Assembly (NCBI GenBank): GCA_903832005.1
Contig: CAIKZO010000088.1
Location: forward strand, 33,810-97,809
Source of the DNA: Enhydrobacter aerosaccus
Lineage (GTDB): Bacteria > Pseudomonadota > Alphaproteobacteria > Reyranellales > Reyranellaceae
DNA: 64,000 bases
Reading direction: 5' to 3'
A program made the translations under genes and the position numbers. The notes under the pieces are model-generated. The model did not search any database. It saw only the letters and a program-made list of their open reading frames with translations, and had not been told where the DNA came from. Shown piece after piece: positions 24,415-34,961 of this stretch; position 1 is the stretch's first letter; each line of letters opens with the position of its first letter.

Positions 24415-27255
24415 ATGGTTGGGGAGAAGGCGCGGGCTCTGCCTGCACTGCGCAAGGCTGCATATGCATCGGTCTCGGTGGCCGCGCTCCTGTTGGGGTA
24501 CAGCGCGGCCGCGTTCGCGGACGGGGGTGCAGGCGGACTTGGTGACGCTGGTCAGAACGGTCTCGGCGGCGTCAGCAATGCGACGGGTACCGGAGGTACA
24601 GGCGGCACGGGGGCTATATTTTCCGGCGGCGGTGGCGGTGGTGCCGGCGCCTCGGGCGGCGATGGCGGTCAAAGCAGCAGCACCCACGGCGGCGCCGGCG
24701 CGGAGACGCCCGGCGGCGACGGCAGCCCGGGGGGTGTCGCTTCGCCAGGTGGCGGTCCTGGCGGCGGCGGCGGCGGCGGTGCCCACGGCGCGGTCACGAG
24801 CGGCGCGATCAACAGCGAAGAGCTGGTGGGCGGTAAGGGCGGCGCCGGCGGCGCTGCTTATAGTCTTGCAGGCGTGCTAGGCGGTGGTGGCGGTGGTGCG
24901 GGCGGCTATGGCGTCATTGCGACGGGCACCAACGGATACAGCAACCAGGGGATCATCGCCGGCGGTGCCGGCGGCAGCGGTGGCGCTGGCGGTCCTGCCG
25001 GCGGATCGGGCGGCGGCGGCGGCGATGGCGGTATCGGTCTGTGGGCGACGGGCGGCGTCGGCAGTGGCCTCATGGTCAACCAGCTCTCGATCACCGGCGG
25101 CAATGGCGGCAGTGGCGGCGGCTCCCAGGGGCGTGGCGGCAACGGCGGCGCGGGCGGCGCAGGCTTTTCCAGCACCCATGCGTCGTTGGTGAACAACGGT
25201 TCGATTGTTGGCGGCAATGGCGGCCAGGGGGGCATCAGCGGCCTTATAGGCGGCGCGGCCGGCGCCGGTGGTGTCGGCATCACTGGCAGCGACCTCTCCA
25301 TCAGCAACAGCGGCACGATCAAGGGTGGCTTGTCGGGTGACAACGTCCGGGCCAATGCCATCACCTTTACCGGCGGCCAGAATTCACTGACCTTGTTCTC
25401 GACGTCCAATATCACCGGCAACGTCGTGGCCTTCAGCGGAGCGGACAGGTTGAATCTCTCCGGCACGACCGCCGGCACCTTTTCCCTCGACCTGCTAGGC
25501 ACGCAGTACCAGAACTTCGGCAATCTCGGTAAATTGGGCACCAGCACGTGGACGATCACGGGCGAGCAGAACACTGGCGCTTCATGGGTGATCAGTGGCG
25601 GAACGCTCAAGCTCGACAACGCCAACACCAGCGCGGCGACCTCGATGACCGTTGGCGATGGCGGCACCCTGACGGGAATCGGCGCGATCGGCACGACCAC
25701 GTTCAACTCGGGCGGCACCTTCGCTCCGGGCGTTGCCCCCGGCACTTCCACGACCGTCAATGGCAACCTCACGATGCGGACCAACTCGACGTATCAGGTC
25801 ATCGTATCGCCGACGGACACCACGTTCGCGGTCGTGAACGGGACGGCCACGCTCCTCGGCGCCGCGAAGGCCCTGTTCACGCCCGGTACCTACATGCAGA
25901 GCAGCTACAAGATTCTGGAGGCGAACCTTGTCAACGGTGGCTTTTCATCTCTGACCACGACAAACCTGCCGAGTGGCTTCACGGCATCGCTCGAGCTCGT
26001 CGACGGCAAAAAAGTGATGCTCGATCTCACGGCCGTGCTCGGGGCACCCCAGTCGTTGCCGGGCAGCAACCTCAATACCAATCAGTCGAGCGTCGCCGGC
26101 GGCCTCAACAACTACTTCAACCATGGCGGGACGCTGCCACCCAACTTCACAAGCCTCTACGGTCTGACGGGCAGCGCGCTGTCTTCGGCCCTATCGCAGC
26201 TTTCGGGTGAATCGACGCACGGCAGCCGCATCGCCGGGACGCAGCTCTCCTCGCGCTTCCTCGGCGCTGTGCTCGACCCCACCGCCAACGGCCGCAGCTT
26301 CGGCGGCGCACCCACGGGCGGCCGCGGCGGCGGCTTCGCCGCGAATCGAACCGGCGGCGACCTAGCCGCGATTCAGACGATGTCGGACGCCGGTGACGAT
26401 TGCGACTTCGTGCTCGATCAACCGCGCTGGTCGATCTGGACCGGCGGTTTCGGGGGAGGCGGCGTCAACAACGGCAACGCCAGTACCGGCACCAGCAGCG
26501 TAGTCGCGAACACCTACGGCTTCGTGGTCGGCTTCGACTACAATTACTCGCCCGACACGGTGTTCGGCGTTGCCGTCTCCACCGGTGGATCGAACTGGTG
26601 GCTCGGCAACGGCAGCGGCCAGGGCCGCAGCACGACGATGCAGGCAGCGGCCTATGCCCTGATGCGCGACGGTCCGGCCTATCTTTCGGTGGGCGCGTCG
26701 TTCGCCGATCATCAGATGACCACGAACCGCTCGGCCGTCGGCGATAACCTCACCGCGACGTTCGACGGCCAGAGCTATACCGCGCGCGCCGAGGCCGGCT
26801 ATCGCCTCGAGGTGGCGCCAAAGACCGGTATCGCCCCCTACGCCGCCGGGCAGTTTCAGCTCTTCCACACGCCGGGCTACAGCGAGACCGACATGAGCGG
26901 CATGGGCTTCGGCCTGAGCTACGCCGCGTCGGACTCGACCTACACCCGCACCGAGATCGGCGCGCGCTTCGACACCACCACCGAGTTCGACGGCAAGCCT
27001 CTCGTGCTGCGCGGCCGCCTCGGCTGGGCGCACGACTTCATCAACACGCCGGGGATCAACGCCTCGTTCAGTGCGCTGCCCGGATCCAGCTTCATCGTCA
27101 CCGGCACCACGCCGCCGCCGGACAGCGGGTTGGCCTCGGTCAGCGTCGAATACACCATCCGACCCCGCCTGACCCTGGGCACGAAGTTCGATGGCGAATT
27201 CTCCGGACAGGCCCAGAGTTACGCCGGCATGGCCACGCTGCGCTACGATTTGTGA
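24415..27255 (+). CDS. Glycine-rich autotransporter (type Va secretion) with C-terminal beta-barrel
   Basis: A 946-residue outer-membrane autotransporter. Residues 1-36 are a long signal peptide (AAYASVSVAALLLGYSAAAF). Residues 37-330 are a low-complexity passenger built of GGxGG/GGNGG repeats with short non-glycine blocks, typical of beta-helical adhesin-like passengers. A TWTITGEQNTGASWVISGG segment and a pertactin-like region follow. The last 260 residues are the barrel, ending SYAGMATLRYDL. The start has TTGGGGAGAA upstream. Surface exposure and adhesion are inferred from the family. A second autotransporter C-terminus lies 20 bp downstream in another frame. Confidence 0.9.
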   Translation: MVGEKARALPALRKAAYASVSVAALLLGYSAAAFADGGAGGLGDAGQNGLGGVSNATGTGGTGGTGAIFSGGGGGGAGASGGDGGQSSSTHGGAGAETPGGDGSPGGVASPGGGPGGGGGGGAHGAVTSGAINSEELVGGKGGAGGAAYSLAGVLGGGGGGAGGYGVIATGTNGYSNQGIIAGGAGGSGGAGGPAGGSGGGGGDGGIGLWATGGVGSGLMVNQLSITGGNGGSGGGSQGRGGNGGAGGAGFSSTHASLVNNGSIVGGNGGQGGISGLIGGAAGAGGVGITGSDLSISNSGTIKGGLSGDNVRANAITFTGGQNSLTLFSTSNITGNVVAFSGADRLNLSGTTAGTFSLDLLGTQYQNFGNLGKLGTSTWTITGEQNTGASWVISGGTLKLDNANTSAATSMTVGDGGTLTGIGAIGTTTFNSGGTFAPGVAPGTSTTVNGNLTMRTNSTYQVIVSPTDTTFAVVNGTATLLGAAKALFTPGTYMQSSYKILEANLVNGGFSSLTTTNLPSGFTASLELVDGKKVMLDLTAVLGAPQSLPGSNLNTNQSSVAGGLNNYFNHGGTLPPNFTSLYGLTGSALSSALSQLSGESTHGSRIAGTQLSSRFLGAVLDPTANGRSFGGAPTGGRGGGFAANRTGGDLAAIQTMSDAGDDCDFVLDQPRWSIWTGGFGGGGVNNGNASTGTSSVVANTYGFVVGFDYNYSPDTVFGVAVSTGGSNWWLGNGSGQGRSTTMQAAAYALMRDGPAYLSVGASFADHQMTTNRSAVGDNLTATFDGQSYTARAEAGYRLEVAPKTGIAPYAAGQFQLFHTPGYSETDMSGMGFGLSYAASDSTYTRTEIGARFDTTTEFDGKPLVLRGRLGWAHDFINTPGINASFSALPGSSFIVTGTTPPPDSGLASVSVEYTIRPRLTLGTKFDGEFSGQAQSYAGMATLRYDL

Positions 27256-27274
27256 GGCAAAGAGGGAAGAGCCA

Positions 27275-27373
27275 GTGGCCGACGCGACCAAGGTCTACCT
27301 CCGTTACGACGGTGAGGTGGGCAACGGCGCCGACAATCACGTGCTGAGCGCCGGCGTGCGCTTCACCTGGTAG
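27275..27373 (+). pseudogene. Detached autotransporter C-terminal beta-strand remnant
   Basis: A 32-codon stretch beginning GTG reads VADATKVYLRYDGEVGNGAD and ends LSAGVRFTW before a TAG. This is exactly the form of the last two beta-strands of many alphaproteobacterial autotransporters. It sits 19 bp after the complete autotransporter gene but in a different frame, so readthrough of the TGA does not join them. It overlaps the end of the convergent ABC gene by 11 bp. The simplest reading is a leftover from recombination or duplication of the 3' end. It has AGAGGGA upstream, so expression as a peptide is not excluded. Confidence 0.6.
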
Positions 27374-28347
27374 CCGCAACGACCTCTTGCGGTTGACTGT
27401 CGCGGAAATGGCAGGCCGCGAGATGGCCGGGCGAGACGGCGCCCAGCACCGGCACTTCGGTGACGCAGCGGTCGGCCTTCATCGGGCAGCGCGGATGGAA
27501 GTGGCAGCCGGACGGCGGATTAAGCGCGCTGGCGATCTCGCCCTTGGCTTTCGCCTTGGCCGTGGCGGCGGCGCGCAGGAACGGGTCGGGGATCGCGGCG
27601 ATCAGCGCGCGTGTGTAGGGATGGCGCGGGTCCTCGAAGATTTCCTGCCAGCTGCCCTGCTCGACGATGCGGCCGAGATACATCACTGCCACGCGGTCGG
27701 AGACATGCTCGACCACACCGAGGTCGTGGCTGATCATGATGTAGGAGAGGCCCATCTCGTCCTTGAGATCGAGCAGCAGGTTGATGATCTGGGCGCGGAT
27801 CGAGACGTCGAGCGCCGACACCGGCTCGTCGCAGATCACGAGCTTGGGCTTCAGGATCAGTGCACGGGCAATGCCGATCCTCTGGCGCTGGCCGCCGGAG
27901 AATTCGTGCGGGTAGCGATCGGCCTGTTCGGGCCGCAGACCTACCTTGGCCATCATGTCGGCGACGCGGGCCTCGACTTCGGCCTTGTCGGTGACGCCGT
28001 GGATGCGCAGCGGATCGGCCAGGGTGCGGCGCACGGTCTGGCGCGGATTGAGCGAGGCGTAGGGATCCTGGAAGACCATCTGCACTGTGCGCGCCGTCGC
28101 CATGCGGTCGATGGTCTTGATGTCATGGCCCTCGAGCGCGAGCTGGCCGCGGGTCGGTGGGATGAGTCCCATTATGGCGAGCGCCAAGGTGGACTTGCCG
28201 CAGCCCGACTCGCCCACGAGGCCGAGGCACTCGCCGGGCTGCACGTCGAGCGTGACGCCGTCGACGGCCTTCAGCGTCTTCACGCCGCCGGCCAGCGCGC
28301 TGCCGACGCGGAAGTGCACGGCGAGGTCGTCGAGCTTCAGCAGCGGC

Positions 28348-28355
<8 letters not shown>
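27363..28355 (-). CDS. Peptide ABC transporter ATP-binding protein (DppF/OppF type)
   Basis: A 330-residue ATPase of an oligopeptide/dipeptide importer. Walker A is GESGCGKST, the Q-loop is MVFQDPYASLNPR, the signature is FSGGQRQRIGIARAL, Walker B is LVICDEPVSALDVS and the switch is ISHDLGVV. The C-terminal oligo_HPY region has the conserved cysteines in GCHFHPRCPMKADRC. It is the last gene of the five-gene operon, overlapping its DppD-type partner by 8 bp; the two ATPases form a heterodimer under the permeases. Confidence 0.94.
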
Positions 28356-29336
<981 letters not shown>

Positions 29337-29340
<4 letters not shown>

Positions 29341-30173
29341 GTCCGGCGCGTCGTCGATTGCGGATCGAGGATGTCGCGCAGGCCGTCGCCCAAAAGATTG
29401 AGGCCCAGCACCGTGAGGAAGATGGCGGCGCCCGGAAAGACCGAGAGCCACGGCGCAGTGGTGATCTGGTCGCGCGCCTCCGACAGCATGCTGCCCCAAC
29501 TCGGGAAGGGTGGGCGGATGCCGAGGCCGAGAAAGGAGAGAGCGGCTTCCGACAGGATTGCGCCGCCCATGCCCAGGGTCGCGATCACGATCAGCGGTCC
29601 CAGGATGTTGGGCAGGATTTGCGTGAACATGATGCGCAGGTCGCCGTAGCCCAGGATGCGCGCGGCCTGGATGTAGCCCTGGCCTTTCAGCGACAGCACC
29701 TGCGCACGCGCGACGCGGCACGAGTAGGACCAGGCCGTGAGACCAAGCGCCACGACCAGGCTCGACAGGCCCGGGCCGAGGATCGCCATGATGGCCAGCG
29801 CGAAGATCAGCGACGGGATCGCCAGCATCAGGTTGGTGAGGCCGGTGACGAAATCGTCCCACCAGCCACCCCAGTAGCCGGCGCTGAGGCCGAGCGTCAC
29901 GCCGATCAGGCTGTTGAGTACCTGGCTCACCACGCCCACCGTCAGTGAGATGCGCGAGCCGTAGACGATGCGCGAGTAGATGTCGCGGCCCTGCGCGTCG
30001 GTGCCGAACCAGAAGTCGAAGCCGGGCGGGATCTCGGCGTTCATCAGGTTGGCGTCGAGCACCGGGTCGGTGTGCGCGATCAGCGGTGCGGCGATGGCAA
30101 CGACCATGGCCAGCGCCACCAGGCCGCCGCCGATCCACAGCGAGGTGCCGCCTCTAAGCCTGGGCAGCTTCAT
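29337..30173 (-). CDS. Peptide ABC transporter permease (DppC/OppC type)
   Basis: A 278-residue inner-membrane permease. The first helix is WIGGGLVALAMVVAIAAPLIA, followed by the DppC-type periplasmic loop FWFGTDAQGRDIYSRIVYGSR, and the EAA-type cytoplasmic loop is in QAARILGYGDLRIMFTQILP. About six helices are visible. It pairs with the DppB-type permease, whose stop it overlaps by 4 bp. Confidence 0.93.
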
Positions 30174-31108
30174 CTTCCGTACCGGATGCGCGGGTCGATC
30201 ACGACATAGGCGATGTCGACCAGCGTGTTGATGGCCAGGAAGAAGATCACGATCATCAGGATGCAGCCCTGGACCGCGGGCATGTCGCGCTGGAAGACGG
30301 AGTCCACCAGCAGCGAGCCGACGCCCGGCCAGGCGAAGAGTTTTTCCACGACGACGGCCGCGCCCATCAGCGAGCCGAACTGCAGGCCAACGATCGTGAC
30401 CACCAGCACCAACGCGTTGCGCAGTACGTGCCAGGTGACGACGCGGCGTTCGCTCATGCCCTTGCTGCGGGCGGTGCGCACGAAATCAGCATTGAGCACA
30501 TCGAGCACGGCAGCGCGCGTGGTCCTGGCCAGCAGCGCCATCGGCCCGACGCCCAAGGCCACGGCGGGCAGGATCAAATGCGTGAGGCCGCCGTCGCCAT
30601 AGCCGAAGCTCGGCAGCCACTGGAGCTTGAGCGCAAAGAGGTACATCAGCATCAAGCCGAGCCAGAACTGCGACAGCGACAGGCCCGAGATCGCGCCGAC
30701 CATCGCGGCGGTGTCGAGCAGGCTGCCGGGTTTCAGCGCTGCCACGAATCCGAGTGAAACGCCGATGACGATCGCGAAGCTCATCGCCGCGAACACGAGC
30801 TTGAGCGACGGCCACACCCGCTGGCCGATCAGGAACGTCACCGGCTCACGCGTGCGGAACGATTTGCCGAGATCGCCGGTGACCGTGTGCGCCAGGTACT
30901 TGGCGAAGCGCTCGGGCAGGGGATCGTCGAGCCCCATCTCCTTGCGCATGCGCTCCATCACCTGCGGATCGATGGTCGTCCTGCCGTCCTCGTTCATGCC
31001 CGAGATGAAACTCCCGGGCAGGACGGAGAACAGCAGGAAGACCAGCGCGATGACCGCGACCAGGGTCGGGATCACATTGGCGAGGCGTCGTCCGAGGACG
31101 AGGATCAT
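30170..31108 (-). CDS. Peptide ABC transporter permease (DppB/OppB type)
   Basis: A 312-residue inner-membrane permease beginning with the typical N-terminal helix RRLANVIPTLVAVIALVFLL, followed by the DppB family periplasmic region GSFISGMNEDGRTTIDPQ and MRKEMGLDDPLPERFAKYL. The cytoplasmic EAA loop is in DFVRTARSKGMSERRVVTWHVLRNAL. It lies 7 bp after the binding-protein gene and overlaps the next permease by 4 bp. Confidence 0.93.
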   Translation of the reverse strand: MILVLGRRLANVIPTLVAVIALVFLLFSVLPGSFISGMNEDGRTTIDPQVMERMRKEMGLDDPLPERFAKYLAHTVTGDLGKSFRTREPVTFLIGQRVWPSLKLVFAAMSFAIVIGVSLGFVAALKPGSLLDTAAMVGAISGLSLSQFWLGLMLMYLFALKLQWLPSFGYGDGGLTHLILPAVALGVGPMALLARTTRAAVLDVLNADFVRTARSKGMSERRVVTWHVLRNALVLVVTIVGLQFGSLMGAAVVVEKLFAWPGVGSLLVDSVFQRDMPAVQGCILMIVIFFLAINTLVDIAYVVIDPRIRYGR

Positions 31109-31115
31109 TCAGCGG

Positions 31116-32708
31116 CTACTTGGCCGGCGACGTCGCATCGACCCAGATGTCCTCCGGATATTGGTGCGTGATCTCGGTCGGGTTGGCCTGCAGGCCGTGG
31201 ATCCACGGCTGATGGGCCAGCACCGCCTTGTTGTAGTTGAAGAACCACACCGGCGCTTCGTCGTAGAGCAGGTTGTTGGCCTGGCGCAGCAGTTCGTTGC
31301 GCTTGTCGGCGTTGCCCTCTTGCGCGGCGTCGTCGAGCAGCTTGTCGTACTGCGGGTTGTTGAACGATGTGTAGTTGCAGGCCGTGCGCGGCGTCTTGGA
31401 GTAATAGCAGCGCAAGGTGGCGAGCGAGTCGGGGCCGGTCAGGCTCGACGCGATCAGCGACTCGTGCTCGCCCTTCATCAGGACATCGGTCAACACGGTC
31501 GCCTCGACCAGCTTCGGCTTCACCTTGATGCCCACCTTGGCCAGCATCGGCATGATCGCCTCGACGATCGGCAAGCCCCAGCTCTCGTTCTGGCTGGTCG
31601 TCAGCTCGAACTCGAAGCCGTTGGCATAGCCCGCCTCGGCCAGCAGCTTCTTGGCCTTCTCGGGATCGTAGGCGTAAGGCTTGACCGCCTTGTCGAACGC
31701 GGCCGACGACGGTGGCAGCCAGCTCACGGCGCGGTAGGCCTTGTCCTTGACCAGACGCTTGATGATCAGGTCGGCATCGATCGCGTAGTTGACCGCCTGG
31801 CGCACCCTCTTGTCGGCGAAGGGCTTGAAGGCCGGGTTGAACTGGATCGAGCGGGTGAACATCTCGGCCACTTCCAGCACGCCCTTGGAGAGCTGCGGAT
31901 CGGCCTTGTAGGCCACGTACTGCGCCGGTCCCAGGATCGAGGTGTCGATCTCCTTGTTGCGGAAGGCGACGTCGCGCGCGGCGGCCTCTGCCATGATCAG
32001 CACCTGCAAAGTGTCGGCGTAGGGCTGGCCGGTCTTGTAGAACTTGTCGAAGCGTTCGGCGACGACGCGGCTGCCGGGAATGTGCTCCTTGAACTTGAAT
32101 GGGCCGAGGCCGACCGGATGCGAGGCGAAGTCGGGCTTCTCGGCTTCTTCCTTGGGCAGGATCGCGGTCGTGCCGGCAAACAGGTAGTAGCCCGGCTCGA
32201 CCCGGTCGGTGATCGTCATCTCGAGCGTGAAGTCGTCGATCTTCTTCAGGCCGGAGATCTCCTTGGCCGTGCCCTTCTCGACGTCGATCGCGCCCTTGAT
32301 CAGGCGGATGTAGCGCGCGCCGGGATAGCCCTTGGAGCCGTCCATGATGCGCGTGAACGACCAGATGATGTCGTCGGCCGTCATCTTGCGGCCGTTGTGG
32401 AAGTAGGCGTCGTCGCGCAGCTTGTAGGTATAGACGAGACCGTCGTCGGACACCGAGACCGACTTGGCGAGCTCGAGCACCAGCTTGTTCTGGGCGGAGT
32501 CCCAATTGTAGAGCGTGCGGTGGATTGCCTTGTTGATGATGTCGTCCTGCGCGCGCGGCGTGACCTGCGGATCGAGGCTGCCGAAGCTCGCGGCATAGGG
32601 CGCGGTCATGCGGATCGTGCCGCCCTTTCGGGGCGTCGTCTGGGCGCTCGCGGTGGCCGTCCCCAGGACGAAGAGACCGGCCGCGGCCAGCCAAACCAGT
32701 TTACGCAT
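31116..32708 (-). CDS. Peptide/nickel-type ABC transporter substrate-binding protein (SBP_bac_5)
   Basis: A 530-residue periplasmic binding protein that heads the dpp-like operon. The signal peptide is MRKLVWLAAAGLFVLGTATA then SAQ. SBP_bac_5 features include GGTIRMTAPYAASFGSLDPQ near the N-terminus and RDDAYFHNGRKMTADDIIWS. The ATG at 32708 is chosen because AAAGGGG lies six to seven bases upstream; an ATG two codons earlier is too close to that site. Ligand could be di- or oligopeptides, or other solutes handled by this family such as glutathione; nothing here decides it. Confidence 0.93.
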   Translation of the reverse strand: MRKLVWLAAAGLFVLGTATASAQTTPRKGGTIRMTAPYAASFGSLDPQVTPRAQDDIINKAIHRTLYNWDSAQNKLVLELAKSVSVSDDGLVYTYKLRDDAYFHNGRKMTADDIIWSFTRIMDGSKGYPGARYIRLIKGAIDVEKGTAKEISGLKKIDDFTLEMTITDRVEPGYYLFAGTTAILPKEEAEKPDFASHPVGLGPFKFKEHIPGSRVVAERFDKFYKTGQPYADTLQVLIMAEAAARDVAFRNKEIDTSILGPAQYVAYKADPQLSKGVLEVAEMFTRSIQFNPAFKPFADKRVRQAVNYAIDADLIIKRLVKDKAYRAVSWLPPSSAAFDKAVKPYAYDPEKAKKLLAEAGYANGFEFELTTSQNESWGLPIVEAIMPMLAKVGIKVKPKLVEATVLTDVLMKGEHESLIASSLTGPDSLATLRCYYSKTPRTACNYTSFNNPQYDKLLDDAAQEGNADKRNELLRQANNLLYDEAPVWFFNYNKAVLAHQPWIHGLQANPTEITHQYPEDIWVDATSPAK

Positions 32709-32788
32709 CAGCATCCCCTTTACGTTGTCGTTGACGGCATTATGACGAAACCGGCGCAACCGGCCACCGCTTTGCGCATTGATTCGGT

Positions 32789-33226
32789 ATGCAAGTCTCT
32801 GACGTCATGACCCGCAACGTCGAAACCGTGGCTCCCGACGCCTCGCTTCAGAAGGCGGCCGAGATGATGGAAGCTGCTGACGTCGGATCCTTGCCGGTCT
32901 GCCAGGGCAGGCGGTTGCTGGGCGCCGTCACCGATCGTGACATCGTCGTGCGCGGCGTGGCGACGGGTGGCTCGCCGGTCGACATGCTGGTGCGCGACTG
33001 CATGAGCGAGGACATTTCCTATGTCTTCGAGGACGAGGAGGTCGAGGCGGCCTTGAAGCGCATGGAGGCGCTTCAGGTCCGGCGGCTGGTCGTGCTCGAT
33101 CGGACGAAGAACCTGGTCGGCATCGTGTCGCTCGGCGACATCGCCGCCGAGCCGCGTGCGACCGACGCCGAGCATCTCGGCGAGGCGATCGCCGAGATCT
33201 CGCAGCCGTCGCTGCCGTTCAAGTAG
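32789..33226 (+). CDS. Tandem CBS-domain protein
   Basis: A 145-residue cytoplasmic protein made of two CBS motifs, forming one Bateman module. CBS1 starts VSDVMTRNVETVAPDASLQKAAEMM and ends LGAVTDRDIVVRG; CBS2 runs from VRDCMSEDISYVFEDEEVEA to LVGIVSLGDIA. Such modules bind adenosine nucleotides such as AMP, ATP or SAM and act as energy sensors. There is no fused effector domain. It is divergent from the peptide importer and ends next to the convergent gamma-glutamyltransferase gene; partners are unknown. Confidence 0.92.
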   Translation: MQVSDVMTRNVETVAPDASLQKAAEMMEAADVGSLPVCQGRRLLGAVTDRDIVVRGVATGGSPVDMLVRDCMSEDISYVFEDEEVEAALKRMEALQVRRLVVLDRTKNLVGIVSLGDIAAEPRATDAEHLGEAIAEISQPSLPFK

Positions 33227-33233
33227 CTGCCGG

Positions 33234-34850
33234 TCAAACAGGCGAAGCGGGCACCACGTAGCCGTCGCGGCGGGGATCGCAGCCGCCGGTGTAGACGCGG
33301 GTCGCGGGATCGATCGCCACGCCCTGCATGCCGCCCACCTTCATCGTCCAGTCGGGACCGCTGGTCAGGTCGTGGCCGCGCTCGCGCAGCTCGGCATTGA
33401 CCTTGTCGTCGACACGGCTTTCGAGCAGCACGGCACGGCCGTCCGTGAGGCGGGCGCGCGGCGCCTCGATCGCCTGTTGCAGCGGCATGGCGTAATCGAC
33501 GTACTGCACGAAGGCCTGCGGCTGGGTCTGCAGGATGCCGTAGCTGCCCGGCGTGCCGAGCGCGAGGACGGGCGTGCCGTCCTGCTGCGTCACGATCGAG
33601 GGCGCCACGCACACCGGCATGATCTCGCCGATCTTCGCGCGGTTGGGGCTCTTCGGGTTCACGTCGGCCCAGTAGAGGAAGTTGTTGCAGCAGATGCCGG
33701 TGTCCGGCACCACGACGCCCGAGCCGAACACGCTGCCGAGGCTCTGCGTCACGCACACCATGTTGCCCTCGGCATCGCCGATCGAGAACGAGGTCGTGTG
33801 ACCTTCCTCGGCGACATCCGGCGTCCACTGTTCGGTCGGGCCGGTGATCGGCTTCTTGTCGCGCACCCGCGCGCGCAAGCCCTCGACATGGCCGTCGGAA
33901 AGAAGTTCGGCCAGCTTCTGCTTGGACGGCGTGCCGGTGCGGATGCGCACGCCGGCGGCAAGACGAATGGCGCGCAGCACCGTGTCGATATGCTCGACGC
34001 CGTTGCGCGGCATCTTGGCGAGATCGAAGCCTTCGAGGATGCGTAGGGTGAGAAGGTACTGGAACGATTCGCAGGGCGGCGGCGGCACATGCACCGTGCG
34101 GCCGCGATAGTCGACCGAGATCGGATCGACCCATTCGATCTTCACGTCGCGCAGATCGTCCATCGTCAGCACGCCGCCCAGCTCCTGCAGCCGGTCGATG
34201 AACTTCTGGCCGAGCGCGCCGCCGTAGAGGAGCTTCGGCCCCTCAGCCGCGATTGCCTCCAGGGTCTTGGCGAGGTTGGGCTGCTTCAGCACGGCGCCGA
34301 TCTTGGGCGTACCGCCTTCGATGCCGTCGATGTAGTTGCTGCGCCAGGCGGGCGCGAGCGCGGCATGGCGGTTGAGCTCGTTGCCGCCGCCGTTGAACTC
34401 CTCGACGTTGAATTCGATCATCGAGAAGCCGTCGCGCGCCAGCTTGATCGCGGGCGCGAACAGCTCGGAGAGTTTCTTGGTGCCGTAGGTGCTCACCATC
34501 TCGCACCAGCCGCCGAGATTGCCCGGCGCGCCAACGGCGATCGGGCCGCGCAGCAGCTGTTCGCGATTGTTGAGCTTCTCGAGCGGGAACTTGCGCGGGA
34601 TCGCGCCCATGAAGGAGAGCGAGCGCACGCGCTTTTCCTTGGCGACGTAGACCGTGGCGAGGCCCTGGCCGGCGAGGCCCGACATATAAGGCTCGACGAC
34701 GTTGAGCGCGGCGGCAGTGGCGGCGGCGGCGTCGAAGGCGTTGCCGCCGTGGGAGAGGATGCGCGCACCGGCAGCGGCGGCGAGAGGATGCGCCGCGGCC
34801 ACCATGCCGTGCCGCGATGCGATTGTCGGACGCTTGCCGTGCTGCAACAT
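33234..34850 (-). CDS. Gamma-glutamyltransferase family protein
   Basis: A 538-residue Ntn-hydrolase of the gamma-glutamyltransferase family, which self-cleaves before a catalytic Thr. The N-terminal ASRHGMVAAAHPLAAAAGARI and GGNAFDAAAATAAALNVVEP are typical. The processing site is the first Thr of EEGHTTSFSIGDAEGNMVC, where Ser replaces the common His after TT, and NGFGSG-like SVFGSGVVVPDTG follows. No signal peptide is present, so it is probably cytoplasmic like the cephalosporin acylase-like and YwrD-like branch. The start at 34850 has GGGAGAGG upstream. Its substrate is not known. Confidence 0.88.
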   Translation of the reverse strand: MLQHGKRPTIASRHGMVAAAHPLAAAAGARILSHGGNAFDAAAATAAALNVVEPYMSGLAGQGLATVYVAKEKRVRSLSFMGAIPRKFPLEKLNNREQLLRGPIAVGAPGNLGGWCEMVSTYGTKKLSELFAPAIKLARDGFSMIEFNVEEFNGGGNELNRHAALAPAWRSNYIDGIEGGTPKIGAVLKQPNLAKTLEAIAAEGPKLLYGGALGQKFIDRLQELGGVLTMDDLRDVKIEWVDPISVDYRGRTVHVPPPPCESFQYLLTLRILEGFDLAKMPRNGVEHIDTVLRAIRLAAGVRIRTGTPSKQKLAELLSDGHVEGLRARVRDKKPITGPTEQWTPDVAEEGHTTSFSIGDAEGNMVCVTQSLGSVFGSGVVVPDTGICCNNFLYWADVNPKSPNRAKIGEIMPVCVAPSIVTQQDGTPVLALGTPGSYGILQTQPQAFVQYVDYAMPLQQAIEAPRARLTDGRAVLLESRVDDKVNAELRERGHDLTSGPDWTMKVGGMQGVAIDPATRVYTGGCDPRRDGYVVPASPV

Positions 34851-34904
34851 GAACCTCTCCCGAAATGTCCGAACGATGGTGGCGAGTTCCGCGCGCCGGA
34901 GCCA

Positions 34905-34917
34905 GCGCAATTTGCGC
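34905..34917. promoter_or_regulatory. Palindrome in divergent promoter region
   Basis: GCGCAA-T-TTGCGC is a perfect 13-bp palindrome in the 111-bp gap between the divergent gamma-glutamyltransferase and TctC genes. Read on the minus strand, GCAAATT occurs twice about 15 bp apart. It may be a repressor site for both genes; this rests only on symmetry and location. Confidence 0.3.
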
Positions 34918-34961
34918 CGGCGAAATTTGCAAGGGCCAGTCGGTCCGCGATAAAGGACGGC

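Noticed and set aside
24500..25340. CRISPR-like or minisatellite array
   Set aside because: The repeats are irregular glycine codon runs inside an open reading frame, with no fixed spacers.
27253..27373. Readthrough of the autotransporter TGA into the second C-terminus
   Set aside because: The downstream piece is in a different frame and the in-frame continuation meets another stop after about 20 codons.
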